Positions 27,278-36,054 of a stretch of DNA of 43,778 bases are shown piece after piece; within the stretch, counting starts at the first letter, position 1, and each line of letters starts with the position of its first letter. The notes under the pieces were generated by a model. That model did not search any database. It saw nothing but the letters and a program-made list of their open reading frames with translations, and was not told the DNA's origin. The stretch is from an uncultured cyanobacterium (lineage in GTDB: Bacteria; Cyanobacteriota; Cyanobacteriia; PCC-6307; Cyanobiaceae). The translations under genes were made by a program, and so were the position numbers. Location of the stretch: positions 1 through 43,778 of the forward strand of contig CAIXBB010000043.1 in the NCBI GenBank assembly GCA_903917565.1, read 5' to 3'.

Positions 27278-28259
27278 CCAGCAGCCGCCCGATGACCAGA
27301 TCGGCCAGGGGACGGCGCCCCAGCCACTCCACCTCACGCACCCCGGTGGGACTGGTGACGTTGATCTCACTGAGCCGTCCGTCGATCACGTCGATGCCGA
27401 CGAAGAAGAGCCCCTCGGCCCGCAGCACCGGCGCCAGCTCAGCGCAGACACGTTGCTCGGTGTCGCTCAGATCGGCGGCGACGGGGGCACCGCCCAAGGC
27501 CAGGTTGCTGCGGAACTCGCCCGCCTTGGGCAACCGGTTCACGGCGCCGAGGGGCTCCCCGTCCACCAGCAGGATCCGCTTGTCACCGGCGCTGACCCCT
27601 GGCAGAAAAGCCTGGACCATCACGGGCAGCGTTTCCTGCAGGGTGACCAGTTCCAGCAGCGCCTTCAGGCCGGGAGCCGCCGCCGTGGCCCGCACCACCC
27701 CCTGGCCGGCCCGCCCCGCCAGGGGCTTGAGCACCACCTCCTCGTGACCAGAGGCGAAGGCGGCCAGCTGCTCCACCCGGGCACTCACCATCGAGGGCGC
27801 CATCAGATGACTGAAACGCAGGGCGCCCAGTTTCTCGTTCCAGGCCCTCAGGGCCGCTGGGCGGTTCAGGATCCGCACCCCTGAGGCTTCGGCCATCTCC
27901 AGCAACTGGGTGGCGTAGAGGTAGGCCTCATCGACGGGCGGATCCTTGCGCATCCAGATCCAGCGGAAGTGATCCAGGGGCAGTTCGCGGGGCTCACCGG
28001 CCTCGACCCAGGGGTCCGGCACGGTCCACCCGTCCGGCGTGGGGGCCATCTCCGCCAGTTGCAGCGGCTGGGCCCAGGCCCTGGGCCGGTGGCGGCCATC
28101 GCCATCCCCGACGGTGGAGAGATCCGCCTGGGTGCAGACCCAGACAGCCAGACCGGCCCGCTGGGCCGCCTGCATCAGGGCCACACTGGAATCCTTGGCT
28201 GGCCGCAGTCGTGTGATCGGATCGACCACAAACAGCTGGGCCTCCCGATCGCGGGTCAC
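27270..28259 (-). CDS. gshB: Glutathione synthetase
   Basis: GshB joins gamma-glutamylcysteine and glycine with ATP. The 329-residue ATP-grasp protein starts [18 protein letters not shown], has [38 protein letters not shown], the ATP-binding strand [47 protein letters not shown], and [26 protein letters not shown] with magnesium ligands. Start is GTG 28259, overlapping the glutaredoxin stop (GTGA); the frame extends further upstream only as shadow sequence of the glutaredoxin gene. It is convergent with menF with an 8-base overlap. Confidence 0.96.
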   Translation of the reverse strand: MTRDREAQLFVVDPITRLRPAKDSSVALMQAAQRAGLAVWVCTQADLSTVGDGDGRHRPRAWAQPLQLAEMAPTPDGWTVPDPWVEAGEPRELPLDHFRWIWMRKDPPVDEAYLYATQLLEMAEASGVRILNRPAALRAWNEKLGALRFSHLMAPSMVSARVEQLAAFASGHEEVVLKPLAGRAGQGVVRATAAAPGLKALLELVTLQETLPVMVQAFLPGVSAGDKRILLVDGEPLGAVNRLPKAGEFRSNLALGGAPVAADLSDTEQRVCAELAPVLRAEGLFFVGIDVIDGRLSEINVTSPTGVREVEWLGRRPLADLVIGRLLVS

Positions 28260-28579
28260 GCGGCCAGGCGCAGCAGGGCGGCCAGCTCGCCGGCAGTGTT
28301 CAGTTTCTGAAGTTCGACGTAGCCGCCGATGGTGATGCCGTCGATGAAGATCTGGGGAGCGCTGGTGCGACCTCCCGAACGCTTCATCATCACTTCCTTG
28401 TTGATCTCGTCGTCGTCGATGATGAATTCGTTGTAGCTGACCCCGAGCCTGTCCAGCAGCCCCTTGGCCAGGATGCAATCGGAGGAGAAGCGGTAGGTGT
28501 AAATCTCGACCTTGGCAGGCGGCTTCACCTCAAAGGCGTCCTGCCCGGACTCCATTGGAGGGACACCTGGAATCTGCAT
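28256..28579 (-). CDS. Glutaredoxin-like protein with SSDC in place of CPYC
   Basis: The 107-residue protein has a glutaredoxin fold: an N-terminal extension of about 20 residues, then [25 protein letters not shown], the cis-proline strand [15 protein letters not shown] and a C-terminal helix. The active site should read CPYC or CPFC with the first cysteine as nucleophile; here it is SSDC (residues 32-35), so only the second cysteine remains. The cis-proline and GG elements that bind glutathione are kept. It cannot use the standard dithiol or first-cysteine monothiol mechanism, so it might bind glutathione or act as a scaffold, or the remaining cysteine may work alone. It overlaps gshB and is probably co-translated with it. 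Confidence 0.88.
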   Translation of the reverse strand: MQIPGVPPMESGQDAFEVKPPAKVEIYTYRFSSDCILAKGLLDRLGVSYNEFIIDDDEINKEVMMKRSGGRTSAPQIFIDGITIGGYVELQKLNTAGELAALLRLAA

Positions 28580-28667
28580 CCGGCTTCTGCTGGGTCAATT
28601 TCGCGTAGCTTAGTGGGGCCCGCCAGGCCCCCCTGATACGGTCGTGGCACAAGATCTGTTGGCTGCG

Positions 28668-29793
28668 GTGCTCGACCTCACCGATTTCAAGCGCGACCTC
28701 TCCGAGCTCACCGACCGCCTGGGCCATGCCCAGGACTGTCTTTGACGTACCGGCCCTGAAGGCGCGTCAGCGGGACCTCGAACAACTGGCCTCCCAGCCC
28801 GGCTTCTGGGACGACCAGTCACTGGCGCAGCAGAAGATGCGCCAACTGGATGACGTCAAGGCCCAGCTGGAGCAACTCTCCGCCTGGCGGGCGATCGTGA
28901 CGGATGGCCAGGCCACGCTGGAGCTGTACGACCTTGAACCCGATGAAGAACTGCTGGCGGAGTCCAACACCTCGCTGCAGTCGCTGCGGGTCGATCTCGA
29001 CCGCTGGGAACTGGAGCGCCTGCTCAACGGCCCCTACGACAAGGAGGGCGCCGTGATCTCGATCAATGCCGGCGCCGGCGGCACCGACGCCCAGGACTGG
29101 GCCCTGATGCTGATGCGGATGTACACCCGCTGGGCCGAGGACCACGGCATGAAGGTGAGCGTGGACGAACTCTCCGAAGGGGAGGAAGCGGGCATCAAGA
29201 GCTGCACGATCGAGATCGACGGCCGCTACGCCTACGGCTATCTGCGCAACGAGAAGGGCACCCACCGCCTGGTGCGGATCTCACCGTTCAACGCCAACGA
29301 CAAACGCCAGACCAGCTTCGCCGGGGTGGAGGTGATGCCCATGCTTGACGAGGACGTCAAGCTCGACATCCCCGACAAGGACCTGGAGGTCACCACCTCC
29401 CGCTCCGGTGGCGCCGGCGGCCAGAACGTCAACAAGGTGGAGACGGCCGTGCGCATCCTGCACATCCCCACCGGCCTGGCGGTGCGCTGCACCCAGGAGC
29501 GCTCCCAGCTTCAGAACAAGGAGAAGGCCATGGCGCTGCTGATGGCCAAGCTGATGGTGATCGCCCAGGAGCAGCGGGCCTCAGAGATCGCCGACATCCG
29601 CGGCGACATCGTGGAAGCCGCCTGGGGCAACCAGATCCGCAATTATGTGTTCCACCCCTACCAGATGGTGAAAGACCTGCGCACCGCCGTGGAAACCACC
29701 GACGTGCAGGGGGTGATGAACGGCGATCTGGATCCCTTCATCCAGTCCCTGCTTCGCCAGGGTGTGGAGATCGCCGCCGACACGGCCGCCTGA
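28668..29793 (+). CDS. prfB: Peptide chain release factor 2, made by programmed +1 frameshift
   Basis: RF2 ends translation at UAA and UGA. The 5' frame begins at GTG 28668 and reads 25 codons ([19 protein letters not shown]...) to a UGA at 28743-28745; skipping base 28743 continues as [19 protein letters not shown] to 29793. With this start the stop-codon-recognition tripeptide SPF falls at residues 205-207 and the catalytic GGQ at 250-252, exactly the E. coli RF2 numbering, which supports both start and shift. GTG 28644 or TTG 28659 are alternative starts. A simple gene call would wrongly start at ATG 28726. An 88-base spacer separates it from the divergent glutaredoxin gene. It is followed by a five-gene plus-strand run. 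Confidence 0.95.
28731..28746 (+). promoter_or_regulatory. prfB programmed +1 frameshift site (CTTTGAC)
   Basis: The slip site CTT TGA C lies at 28740-28746, preceded by the Shine-Dalgarno-like AGGAC and then TGT, i.e. three bases before CTT, the same geometry as the E. coli RF2 site (AGGGGG, three bases, CTTTGAC). When RF2 is scarce, the ribosome pauses at UGA and slips forward one base, so RF2 controls its own synthesis. The SD-like element here is weaker than in E. coli. Confidence 0.93.
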
Positions 29794-29810
29794 TCCCCCA
29801 ACGCCACCCC

Positions 29811-29999
29811 ATGCCCGAACCCGCCAGGTCCAACGCCACTGCCCCCGGCCAGGAGACTCCCAGCTTCGTGAAGCTGGCCATGCGCAACATGGTGCGCAAG
29901 GGGCGCCAGAGCCTGTTCCACTTCGGCCTCACCGCCGTGGGGCTGTGCGGTTTCCTGGTGCTGATCGCCTGGCTGGGGCGGCCCCACCTGCCCGGATGA
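29811..29999 (+). CDS. Small single-helix protein, DUF3285-like
   Basis: A 62-residue protein: a polar start of about 17 residues, a basic segment SFVKLAMRNMVRKGRQSL, then one hydrophobic helix (about 37-56) and a short tail. The basic-plus-helix design and position between prfB and ybeY match small cyanobacterial proteins that I recall as DUF3285; this family name is from memory. It is probably a thylakoid or plasma membrane protein with its basic part in the cytoplasm. ybeY starts inside its stop (ATGA). Confidence 0.8.
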   Translation: MPEPARSNATAPGQETPSFVKLAMRNMVRKGRQSLFHFGLTAVGLCGFLVLIAWLGRPHLPG

Positions 30000-30562
30000 G
30001 CGCCCCGATGTCAGCCCCATCGGCAGGGTCGGCGCCGGACATCGATCTGGCCTTCAGCCTGGAGCCGGGGGCCGTCAGCGGGGCCGCCACCGGGGCTGAA
30101 ACTTACAGCGCCCTGGTGGATCCCGCCTTGGCCGAAACCCTCTGGAGCGCCCATCTCACCGGATGGCTCGCCCAACTGGGCCCGGAGCTGCCGGCCCACC
30201 TGCGAGCACCCGGCTACAGCCTGGGGCTGCAACTCTGCGATGACGAGACCATGGCGGACCTCAACAAGACCTGGCGCCACCGCAGCGGCCCCACCGACGT
30301 GCTGGCCTTCGCGGCCCAGGAGGAGGCGCCGCCGTTTCCGGAGGGGGGCGGCGAGACCTGGCTGGAGCTGGGCGACATCGTCATCTCCCTCGACACCGCC
30401 CAGCGGCAGGCCCGCGACGCTGGCCACAGCCTTGCGGAGGAACTCCTGTTTCTGGCCAGCCACGGGCTCCTGCACCTCCTGGGCTGGGATCATCCCGATG
30501 GGGCCAGCCTGGCCGCGATGCTGGAGCGGCAGACGGCCCTGCTAGTGGCGTCGCCGTCCTGA
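29996..30562 (+). CDS. ybeY: Endoribonuclease YbeY
   Basis: YbeY is a zinc-dependent RNase for 16S rRNA 3'-end maturation and ribosome quality control. The 188-residue protein carries the zinc motif HGLLHLLGWDH (three histidines in H-x3-H-x5-H spacing), preceded by GDIVISLDTA and EELLFLASH, and the conserved TDVLAF. A divergent N-terminus of about 60 residues is rich in Ala, Ser and Gly. The ATG at 29996 overlaps the preceding stop; a second ATG in frame follows at codon 5. Confidence 0.94.
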   Translation: MSAPMSAPSAGSAPDIDLAFSLEPGAVSGAATGAETYSALVDPALAETLWSAHLTGWLAQLGPELPAHLRAPGYSLGLQLCDDETMADLNKTWRHRSGPTDVLAFAAQEEAPPFPEGGGETWLELGDIVISLDTAQRQARDAGHSLAEELLFLASHGLLHLLGWDHPDGASLAAMLERQTALLVASPS

Positions 30563-30624
30563 CAGAGGCTGTTCGCTGCGGCCATCGGCGGTAGGGTGCC
30601 GCTTGTCCCTCCAACGGCGGTGCG

Positions 30625-31089
30625 ATGCCGATGCTCGTTCCCGAGGAACATCCGCCCCTGCGCGACGTGACAAGTGACGTCCAGCGGCGCGGCAGGCGCC
30701 TGCGGGTGGGGGCGTGGAAAGTGGCCGGCGATCTGCCGGCGAGCTTCCGTTATGCCGCCCAGGGCCTGGCCTATGGCTTCGCCAGCCAGCGCAACTTCCG
30801 GATCCATGTGTTCACCGGCATCCTGGTGTTCGGCATGGGGCTGTGGCTGCGGCTGGCCGCCGACCGCCTGGCCGTGCTGGTGCTGACGGTGGCGGCGGTG
30901 CTGGTGCTGGAGCTGCTCAACACCGCCACCGAAGCGGTGGTGGATCTGGCCATCGGTCGCCAGTTCCACCCCCTGGCCCGCATCGCCAAGGACTGTGCCG
31001 CCGCCGCCGTGCTGGTCGCCGCCCTCTCGTCACTGCTGATCGCCCTGCTGCTGCTCGTGCCCCCCCTGCTGATCCGCCTCGGCGTCTAG
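30625..31089 (+). CDS. dgkA: Diacylglycerol/undecaprenol kinase family protein
   Basis: A 154-residue integral membrane kinase. The N-terminal about 40 residues are soluble and basic; then [26 protein letters not shown] (the family's ARxGL.. ..E.N region), two helices (about 67-92), the signature [18 protein letters not shown] with the catalytic glutamate, and [14 protein letters not shown] leading to the last helix. Small bacterial proteins of this type phosphorylate diacylglycerol (proteobacteria) or undecaprenol (many others); which applies here is not certain. It lies 62 bases after ybeY, as I would expect in picocyanobacteria. Confidence 0.9.
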   Translation: MPMLVPEEHPPLRDVTSDVQRRGRRLRVGAWKVAGDLPASFRYAAQGLAYGFASQRNFRIHVFTGILVFGMGLWLRLAADRLAVLVLTVAAVLVLELLNTATEAVVDLAIGRQFHPLARIAKDCAAAAVLVAALSSLLIALLLLVPPLLIRLGV

Positions 31090-31099
31090 ACCCTCCCCC

Positions 31100-31699
31100 A
31101 TGCTCCTGGTCCTCGACAACTACGACAGCTTCACCTTCAACCTGGTGCAGTACCTGGGTGAACTGGCCGCCGATCACCCCCTGGCCGCCGAGGTGCGGGT
31201 GGAGCGCAATGATGCCGTCAGCCTGGAGCAGATCCGGGCGCTGGAGCCGGCGGCGATTCTCATCTCCCCTGGCCCTGGCGATCCGGACCAGGCCGGGGTC
31301 TGCCTGGAGGTGCTGCGGGAACTGGGTCCCACGGTGCCGGTGCTGGGGGTTTGCCTGGGCCACCAGTGCCTGGCCCAGGTGTTCGGGGGCCGGGTGGTGC
31401 GGGCCGGCGAGCTGATGCACGGCAAGACCTCGCCGGTGCACCACGGGGGGGCGGGGGTGTTCGAAGGCCTGCCAGAACCGCTCACAGCCACCCGCTACCA
31501 CAGCCTGATCGCCGAGCGCGACAGTCTGCCCGACTGCCTGGAGATCACCGCCTGGCTGGAAGACGGCACGATCATGGGGTTGCAGCACCGGCAGCACCGC
31601 CATCTGCAGGGGGTGCAGTTCCACCCGGAGAGCGTGCTCACCCAGGCCGGCCACCAACTGCTGGCCAATTTCCTGCGCCAGGCCGCCCACTCTGCCTGA
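31100..31699 (+). CDS. Glutamine amidotransferase component of anthranilate/4-amino-4-deoxychorismate synthase
   Basis: The 199-residue class I glutaminase supplies ammonia to a chorismate-using partner. It starts [20 protein letters not shown], has [13 protein letters not shown], the nucleophile C85 in [26 protein letters not shown], and the His-Glu pair in [11 protein letters not shown] (H175, E177), so the triad is complete. Such proteins are called TrpG or PabA and are often shared between tryptophan and folate synthesis; no trpE or pabB is adjacent, so I leave the symbol open. It begins 10 bases after dgkA. Confidence 0.93.
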   Translation: MLLVLDNYDSFTFNLVQYLGELAADHPLAAEVRVERNDAVSLEQIRALEPAAILISPGPGDPDQAGVCLEVLRELGPTVPVLGVCLGHQCLAQVFGGRVVRAGELMHGKTSPVHHGGAGVFEGLPEPLTATRYHSLIAERDSLPDCLEITAWLEDGTIMGLQHRQHRHLQGVQFHPESVLTQAGHQLLANFLRQAAHSA

Positions 31700-31795
31700 T
31701 CCAGGCGCCCCACTGAGCCCACGCCGGGGTGAAACGGAGCCGGCGCTGCTAGTTTCGCGCCACATGACGGGCCCGGTGGGGCCAGATTCGACTCC

Positions 31796-32569
31796 ATGGT
31801 TGTCCCCACCTGCAGGTCCGCAGCGCCGCTGCGCAGGACCATCACCACCGGTCTGCGCCTCGGAATCGGTGTGGCCCTGGGGGCCGGACTCTCCCTGCCG
31901 GTGCCGGCGATGGCCCAGAAGGGTGGGGGCGTCACGATCACCAACCTCGGCCACAGCGCCCTGATGATCCAGGGGGGCGGCGCCCGGGTGCTGCTCAACC
32001 CCTTCCAGGCGGTGGGTTGCGCCGCCGGCCTCAGCGAGCCGAGGGCCGGCGCCGATGTGATTCTGGCCAGCAGCCTCCTGAAGGATGAGGGCGCCCCGGT
32101 GGCCAGCGGCAAGTTCCTGGTGAAACCGGGCTCCTACAGGCTGGCCGGGCTTCAGATTGAAGGCATCGCCGTCCCCCACGACCGGGTGGGAGGCCGCCGT
32201 TTCGGCAACGCCACCCTCTGGCGCTGGCGCCAGGGCGGCCTCGACTTCGCCCACCTCGGCGGCACCGCCGGCAGCCTCAGCCCCGCCGACAAGGTGCTGC
32301 TGGGCCGGCCGGACGTGCTGATCATCGGCGTGGGCGGCGGCGGCAAGGTCTACACGGGCCAGGAGGCGGCCGAAGTGGCCAGGGAACTGCAGGCCCGCCG
32401 GGTGATTCCGGTGCAGTACAACAGCGGCAAGCCTCCCGCCGGCTGCGACCAGGGATCGGTGGAGCCGTTCGTGAAGGCGATGGCGGGCGCCACGGTGCGC
32501 CGCAGTGGCGGCACGATCAGCCTGGTGCCGCCATTGGGGGACGGCATGGTGGTCGAGGTGTTGCGCTGA
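31796..32569 (+). CDS. Exported metallo-beta-lactamase-fold protein with a degenerate metal site
   Basis: The 257-residue protein has a signal peptide (basic RRTITTGLR, hydrophobic core about 19-38, cleavage near AMAQ). The mature part follows the UlaG-like MBL layout: ITNLGHSALMIQGGGARVLLNPF (48-70), GADVILASSLLKDEG (86-99) where a catalytic enzyme would have the HxHxDH loop, then FAHLGG (151-156) and a C-terminal RRVIPVQYNSG. The metal-binding histidines of the main loop are missing. I recall cyanobacterial relatives with a similar SSxLLDEG loop, so it is probably a conserved non-hydrolytic subfamily in the periplasm, role unknown. It ends 4 bases before the convergent hisC-like gene. Confidence 0.8.
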   Translation: MVVPTCRSAAPLRRTITTGLRLGIGVALGAGLSLPVPAMAQKGGGVTITNLGHSALMIQGGGARVLLNPFQAVGCAAGLSEPRAGADVILASSLLKDEGAPVASGKFLVKPGSYRLAGLQIEGIAVPHDRVGGRRFGNATLWRWRQGGLDFAHLGGTAGSLSPADKVLLGRPDVLIIGVGGGGKVYTGQEAAEVARELQARRVIPVQYNSGKPPAGCDQGSVEPFVKAMAGATVRRSGGTISLVPPLGDGMVVEVLR

Positions 32570-32573
32570 GGCG

Positions 32574-33770
32574 TCAGGTCAGCCCATCGACCCGGCGGTA
32601 GGCCTGCCAGAAGCGGCCCATCTGTTCAGTGCTTCCGAGGCTGACCCGCAGGGAGCCATCGATCAGCGGCTTGCCGGCCATGGAGCGCACCAGGATGCCG
32701 GCCTGGCGCAGATCGGCCTCCACGTCCGCCGCGGGGCGACGGGGCCAGAGCAACAGATAGTTGCCGCCAGCGGCGTGATGGCGCACCCCCGCCTGGCGCA
32801 GCTGCATGAGGAGCCAGTCGCGGGCGCGCAGCACCTCGGCCACGTAGGCGTCCACATAGGCCTGATCGGCCAAGGCGGCCTGGGCCGCCGTCACCGCGAA
32901 GCTGTTGATGTCATACGGACCGCAGACCCGACTCACCCGCTCCACCAGCGCCGGCGCGCCGATGGCGAAGCCGATGCGCAGGCCCGCCAGGCCGGCCGTC
33001 TTGGCCAGGGAGCGCAACACGAGCAGGTTGGGCGCCGCGGCGAAGGGGTCGGCGTTCGCCCCCCCCGCCAGCAGCGGCGGCAGCACGCTGTCGCCGGTGA
33101 AGGCCTCATAGAGCTCATCGACCACCACCAGGGTGCCCGGCGCCGCCGCCGCCAGCTCCAGAATCCGCTGCGGCGCCAGCCGGGTGCCGGTGGGGTTGTT
33201 GGGGTTGCAGATCAGCAGGAGCCGCGGGGCGCCCGTCGCCGATCCAGGCGGACCCAGGGCCGCCCGGATCTCTTCGAACGGAAAGTCGAAATCGGGCAGG
33301 CGGTAGGGGATGGCCTCGATCGCCATGCCCTGCATGCGGGCGCAGGGGGTGTAATAGCCGAAGGTGGGGCTGGTGGTGAGCAGGCGGTCGCCGGGCGCCC
33401 CGAAGGCATGGAAGATGGCATGGATGGCCCCATCCACACCGTTGAACAGCCCGATGTGGGCGGGGGTGAGCGCCGATCCGCCGGGGGAGACGCCGGCTTC
33501 GGCACCGAGGGAGCCCACCACCGCCTCCCGCAGGCCGTCGTATTCGGGATAGATGGCGTAGTGATCGGCAGGAATGGCGCGGATCGCCTCCACCACCATG
33601 GGGCTGGGTCCCACGGTGTTTTCGTTGAAGTCGAGCCGCAGCAGGCCGCGTCTTCCCTCCAGGGGAGCGCTGTAGGCCACCAGGCTTTCCACCTCCGGGC
33701 GGGCCCGTGGCGCACTCCCCCCCGCCGATGCCGTGACGTGCGCCTGGGCGGGGAATCGATCGAGGGCCAT
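32574..33770 (-). CDS. hisC: Histidinol-phosphate aminotransferase-like PLP enzyme
   Basis: The 398-residue class I/II aminotransferase has LLRLDFNENTVGPSP (43-57) as in HisC, SPTFGYYTPCAR, LLLICNPNNPTGTRL (186-198) binding the cofactor, LVVVDELYEAF with the pyridine-nitrogen aspartate, and the PLP lysine K257 in LRSLAKTAGLAGLRIGFAIG. HisC makes L-histidinol phosphate from imidazole acetol phosphate, but related enzymes act on aromatic or cobalamin intermediates, so the substrate is probable, not proven. ATG 33770 removes a long upstream extension that has no similarity. No other his gene is nearby. Confidence 0.8.
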   Translation of the reverse strand: MALDRFPAQAHVTASAGGSAPRARPEVESLVAYSAPLEGRRGLLRLDFNENTVGPSPMVVEAIRAIPADHYAIYPEYDGLREAVVGSLGAEAGVSPGGSALTPAHIGLFNGVDGAIHAIFHAFGAPGDRLLTTSPTFGYYTPCARMQGMAIEAIPYRLPDFDFPFEEIRAALGPPGSATGAPRLLLICNPNNPTGTRLAPQRILELAAAAPGTLVVVDELYEAFTGDSVLPPLLAGGANADPFAAAPNLLVLRSLAKTAGLAGLRIGFAIGAPALVERVSRVCGPYDINSFAVTAAQAALADQAYVDAYVAEVLRARDWLLMQLRQAGVRHHAAGGNYLLLWPRRPAADVEADLRQAGILVRSMAGKPLIDGSLRVSLGSTEQMGRFWQAYRRVDGLT

Positions 33771-34164
33771 GGTGTGGCGGCGGCCTTCCTGCAGAGGTGC
33801 CCAAGTTAGAGGGGCCGTCGGCCGCGACATACGCCCGCCAGGCCGGCGGGTCCGATTCGCGCCGATGTGACTGGATCCTTCCAAGGCGGAATCAAGGACA
33901 ACGCAACCACGCCAGGGCCGTTGGCGCTGGAAGCATCCTTGGGGACCTGGATTCGCTCGACAGCGCAAGGGATGCAGCCAGTTTGTGATGACCAGATGCA
34001 ACCGGATCATGCTTCTCCCCTGGCTTTTCGAGTACTGGACTTGCGCCAGGCCTGAGCCATCTGTCGAGAAAGGACAGTCAGCAAACCGCCCGACCTTCTT
34101 TTGGCACAACCAGGCGAGCAGTCGAAGAGCAGCTGAATAAGTTGCCAGCGCTTCCCCCTATGCC
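33771..34164. other. No supported gene (394 bases); divergent control region
   Basis: This spacer lies between the 5' ends of the HisC-like and polyferredoxin genes and presumably holds both promoters. I checked it for a tRNA, because of a GGGTCCGATTCG stretch near 33850, but no cloverleaf can be formed. The half near 34164 is more A+T-rich. No clear repeat or terminator seen. Confidence 0.45.
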
Positions 34165-36009
34165 ATGCAGATCTTCAGTTCATGGTCTGAGCGTCAGGCA
34201 CAGCTCATCCGTTGGCTGCTGTTATCCAGCTGGATCTTTCTGATCGTCAGCCTGTTTGCAGGCATCGATCTTTATCCCTTTGAAGTGCATCGTTGTGGCG
34301 GCAATCCTGACTGCCATTCCCTCGAAAGCAATCAGATTTTCTGGGGCATGGTGGTGCCCGGCTCCCTGTTCATCCTGGTGGTGTGCAGCCATGAGCTCTG
34401 GCGCCGGATCTGTCCGCTCGCCCTGGTGTCCCAGCTGTTCAGGATTCTGGGGCTGCAGCGCACCGTGAAAGGACTGGGAGGGCGGCGCGAAGTGGCAAAG
34501 GTGGATCCGGGGTCGTGGCTGGGGCGGCATCACCTGGAGCTGCAGTGGAGCCTGCTGATCGCCGGACTCTGCCTGCGGCTGCTGGTGGTGAACAGCAACA
34601 CCCTCGGGCTGGGTCTCCTGCTGCTAGTCACCGCGGTCGCTGCCCTGGTGGTGGGCTGGGCCTATGGGGGCAAGGCCTGGTGCCAGTACGTCTGCCCCAT
34701 GGCCCCCGTGCAGACGATCATCACCGGACCGCGCAGCTTCTTCGGCAGTCCGGCCCACATTGAGACCACCTCCAGGGTGACCCAGTCGATGTGCCGCACC
34801 GTGACGGACACCGGCCAGGTCCAGAGTGCCTGTGTGGCCTGCCAGTCGCCCTGCATCGACATCGATTCGGAGCGGGCCTACTGGTCGACGCTCAAGGGCA
34901 AGCGCGGACTGAACTGGGCCTGGGGGTCCTATCCCGGCCTGGTGCTCGCCTTCTTCCTGATCATCAAGCTGGAATCCCGCGGCGGGCTCGACTACCTGCG
35001 CAGCGGCATGTGGGCCTACGACAACGAAGTGACTGAGTACGACTGGAGCCCTCTGGTGACGGCTCCATGGATCCCTGCTGTGCCCCGCCTCGTGGCGATT
35101 CCGGTCCTGCTGGTGCTGGCGGCCTGGATCTCGGTGGCGCTGCAGCGGTGGGTGCAGCAGCTGCAGCAGCGGCAACTGACACCGGAATTCGGGGAGCGGG
35201 CCCAGGAGATGGCCATCAACCGCACACGGCTGCTGGCCTCCTTTCTGGCGGTGAATTGCTTCTTCTGGTTCGCCGACCCCACCATCGGTCTGATGGGACC
35301 GACGGGCGGGCAGCTGATCCGCTCCCTCGTTCTGATCGTGAGTGGCATGGGGCTGCACAGAGGCTGGACTTGCGACCGGGCCACCTATGTCCGGGAAAGC
35401 ACCAGTGCAAGCCTGCGCAGACAGCTGAAGCAGCTGATTCCCGACCTCTCGCGCTATTTGGACGGCCGTGAGATCGGTGAGCTCAGTGCCTCAGAAGTGT
35501 TCACCTTGGCCAAGGTACTGCCGGCCCAGATCAGTGCAGCAAAGAGAACAATTTACAAGGGGGTGATGGCGGACCTGTTCGGGTCGGGTCGCTTGGAGCA
35601 AGCCACCGCCCTGGTGCAACTGGAGGAACTGCGCCAATCCCTGAAGCTGGGCGACGACGACCACTGGGCCTCGATCCAGGAGCTGGCGATCCAGGATCCA
35701 CGGATCCTCGAACTGACTGGCCAGCAGAGGGAAATCCGCAGCCTGCGCCAGGAAGCCGCCCGGGAGGCCATGCTCGAGCTACTGCGGTTGACGCGAACGG
35801 ACGATCTCCAGGAACTCCTGGCGGACCCCCATTTCAATGGCAACTTCGGCAGGATCCGCAGGGACTTCCTGCTGGATCAGGCCAGCTGGCAGGAGCTGGT
35901 CGACAGCTTCGGTCCCTGCTCCGATCGCTCGCCGCTGGGGGGGATCCGAGGCCCCTCTGCAGGCACCGGGCCCAGGCCGCCCATCGCCACCGGCGAGCAG
36001 GCGGCCTGA
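34165..36009 (+). CDS. Membrane-bound polyferredoxin-type iron-sulfur protein
   Basis: The 614-residue protein resembles NapH/CcoG/NosR-type membrane iron-sulfur proteins. About six membrane segments are visible (17-34, 60-75, 128-165 as a pair, 255-268, 302-325, 349-366). Cysteine motifs are RRICPLA (C83), WCQYVCPMAP (C173, C177), then C210 and CVACQSPC (C223, C226, C230), enough for two 4Fe-4S clusters. TGPRSFFGSPAHIETT lies between them. A soluble C-terminal region of about 215 residues (about 385-600), rich in helices (LRRQLKQLIPDL, QQREIRSLRQEAAREAMLELL), is not part of the standard family. It may pass electrons across the membrane; partner unknown. The acetyltransferase gene follows 45 bases later. 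Confidence 0.8.
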   Translation: MQIFSSWSERQAQLIRWLLLSSWIFLIVSLFAGIDLYPFEVHRCGGNPDCHSLESNQIFWGMVVPGSLFILVVCSHELWRRICPLALVSQLFRILGLQRTVKGLGGRREVAKVDPGSWLGRHHLELQWSLLIAGLCLRLLVVNSNTLGLGLLLLVTAVAALVVGWAYGGKAWCQYVCPMAPVQTIITGPRSFFGSPAHIETTSRVTQSMCRTVTDTGQVQSACVACQSPCIDIDSERAYWSTLKGKRGLNWAWGSYPGLVLAFFLIIKLESRGGLDYLRSGMWAYDNEVTEYDWSPLVTAPWIPAVPRLVAIPVLLVLAAWISVALQRWVQQLQQRQLTPEFGERAQEMAINRTRLLASFLAVNCFFWFADPTIGLMGPTGGQLIRSLVLIVSGMGLHRGWTCDRATYVRESTSASLRRQLKQLIPDLSRYLDGREIGELSASEVFTLAKVLPAQISAAKRTIYKGVMADLFGSGRLEQATALVQLEELRQSLKLGDDDHWASIQELAIQDPRILELTGQQREIRSLRQEAAREAMLELLRLTRTDDLQELLADPHFNGNFGRIRRDFLLDQASWQELVDSFGPCSDRSPLGGIRGPSAGTGPRPPIATGEQAA

Positions 36010-36054
36010 GTCTGCCGGCAGGATTATCTTGAAGAGGACTGATCTGGCGATCTG

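Noticed and set aside
33840-33900. Possible tRNA T-arm (GGGTCCGATTCG)
   Set aside because: No acceptor or anticodon stem can be formed around it and the T-loop sequence is wrong.
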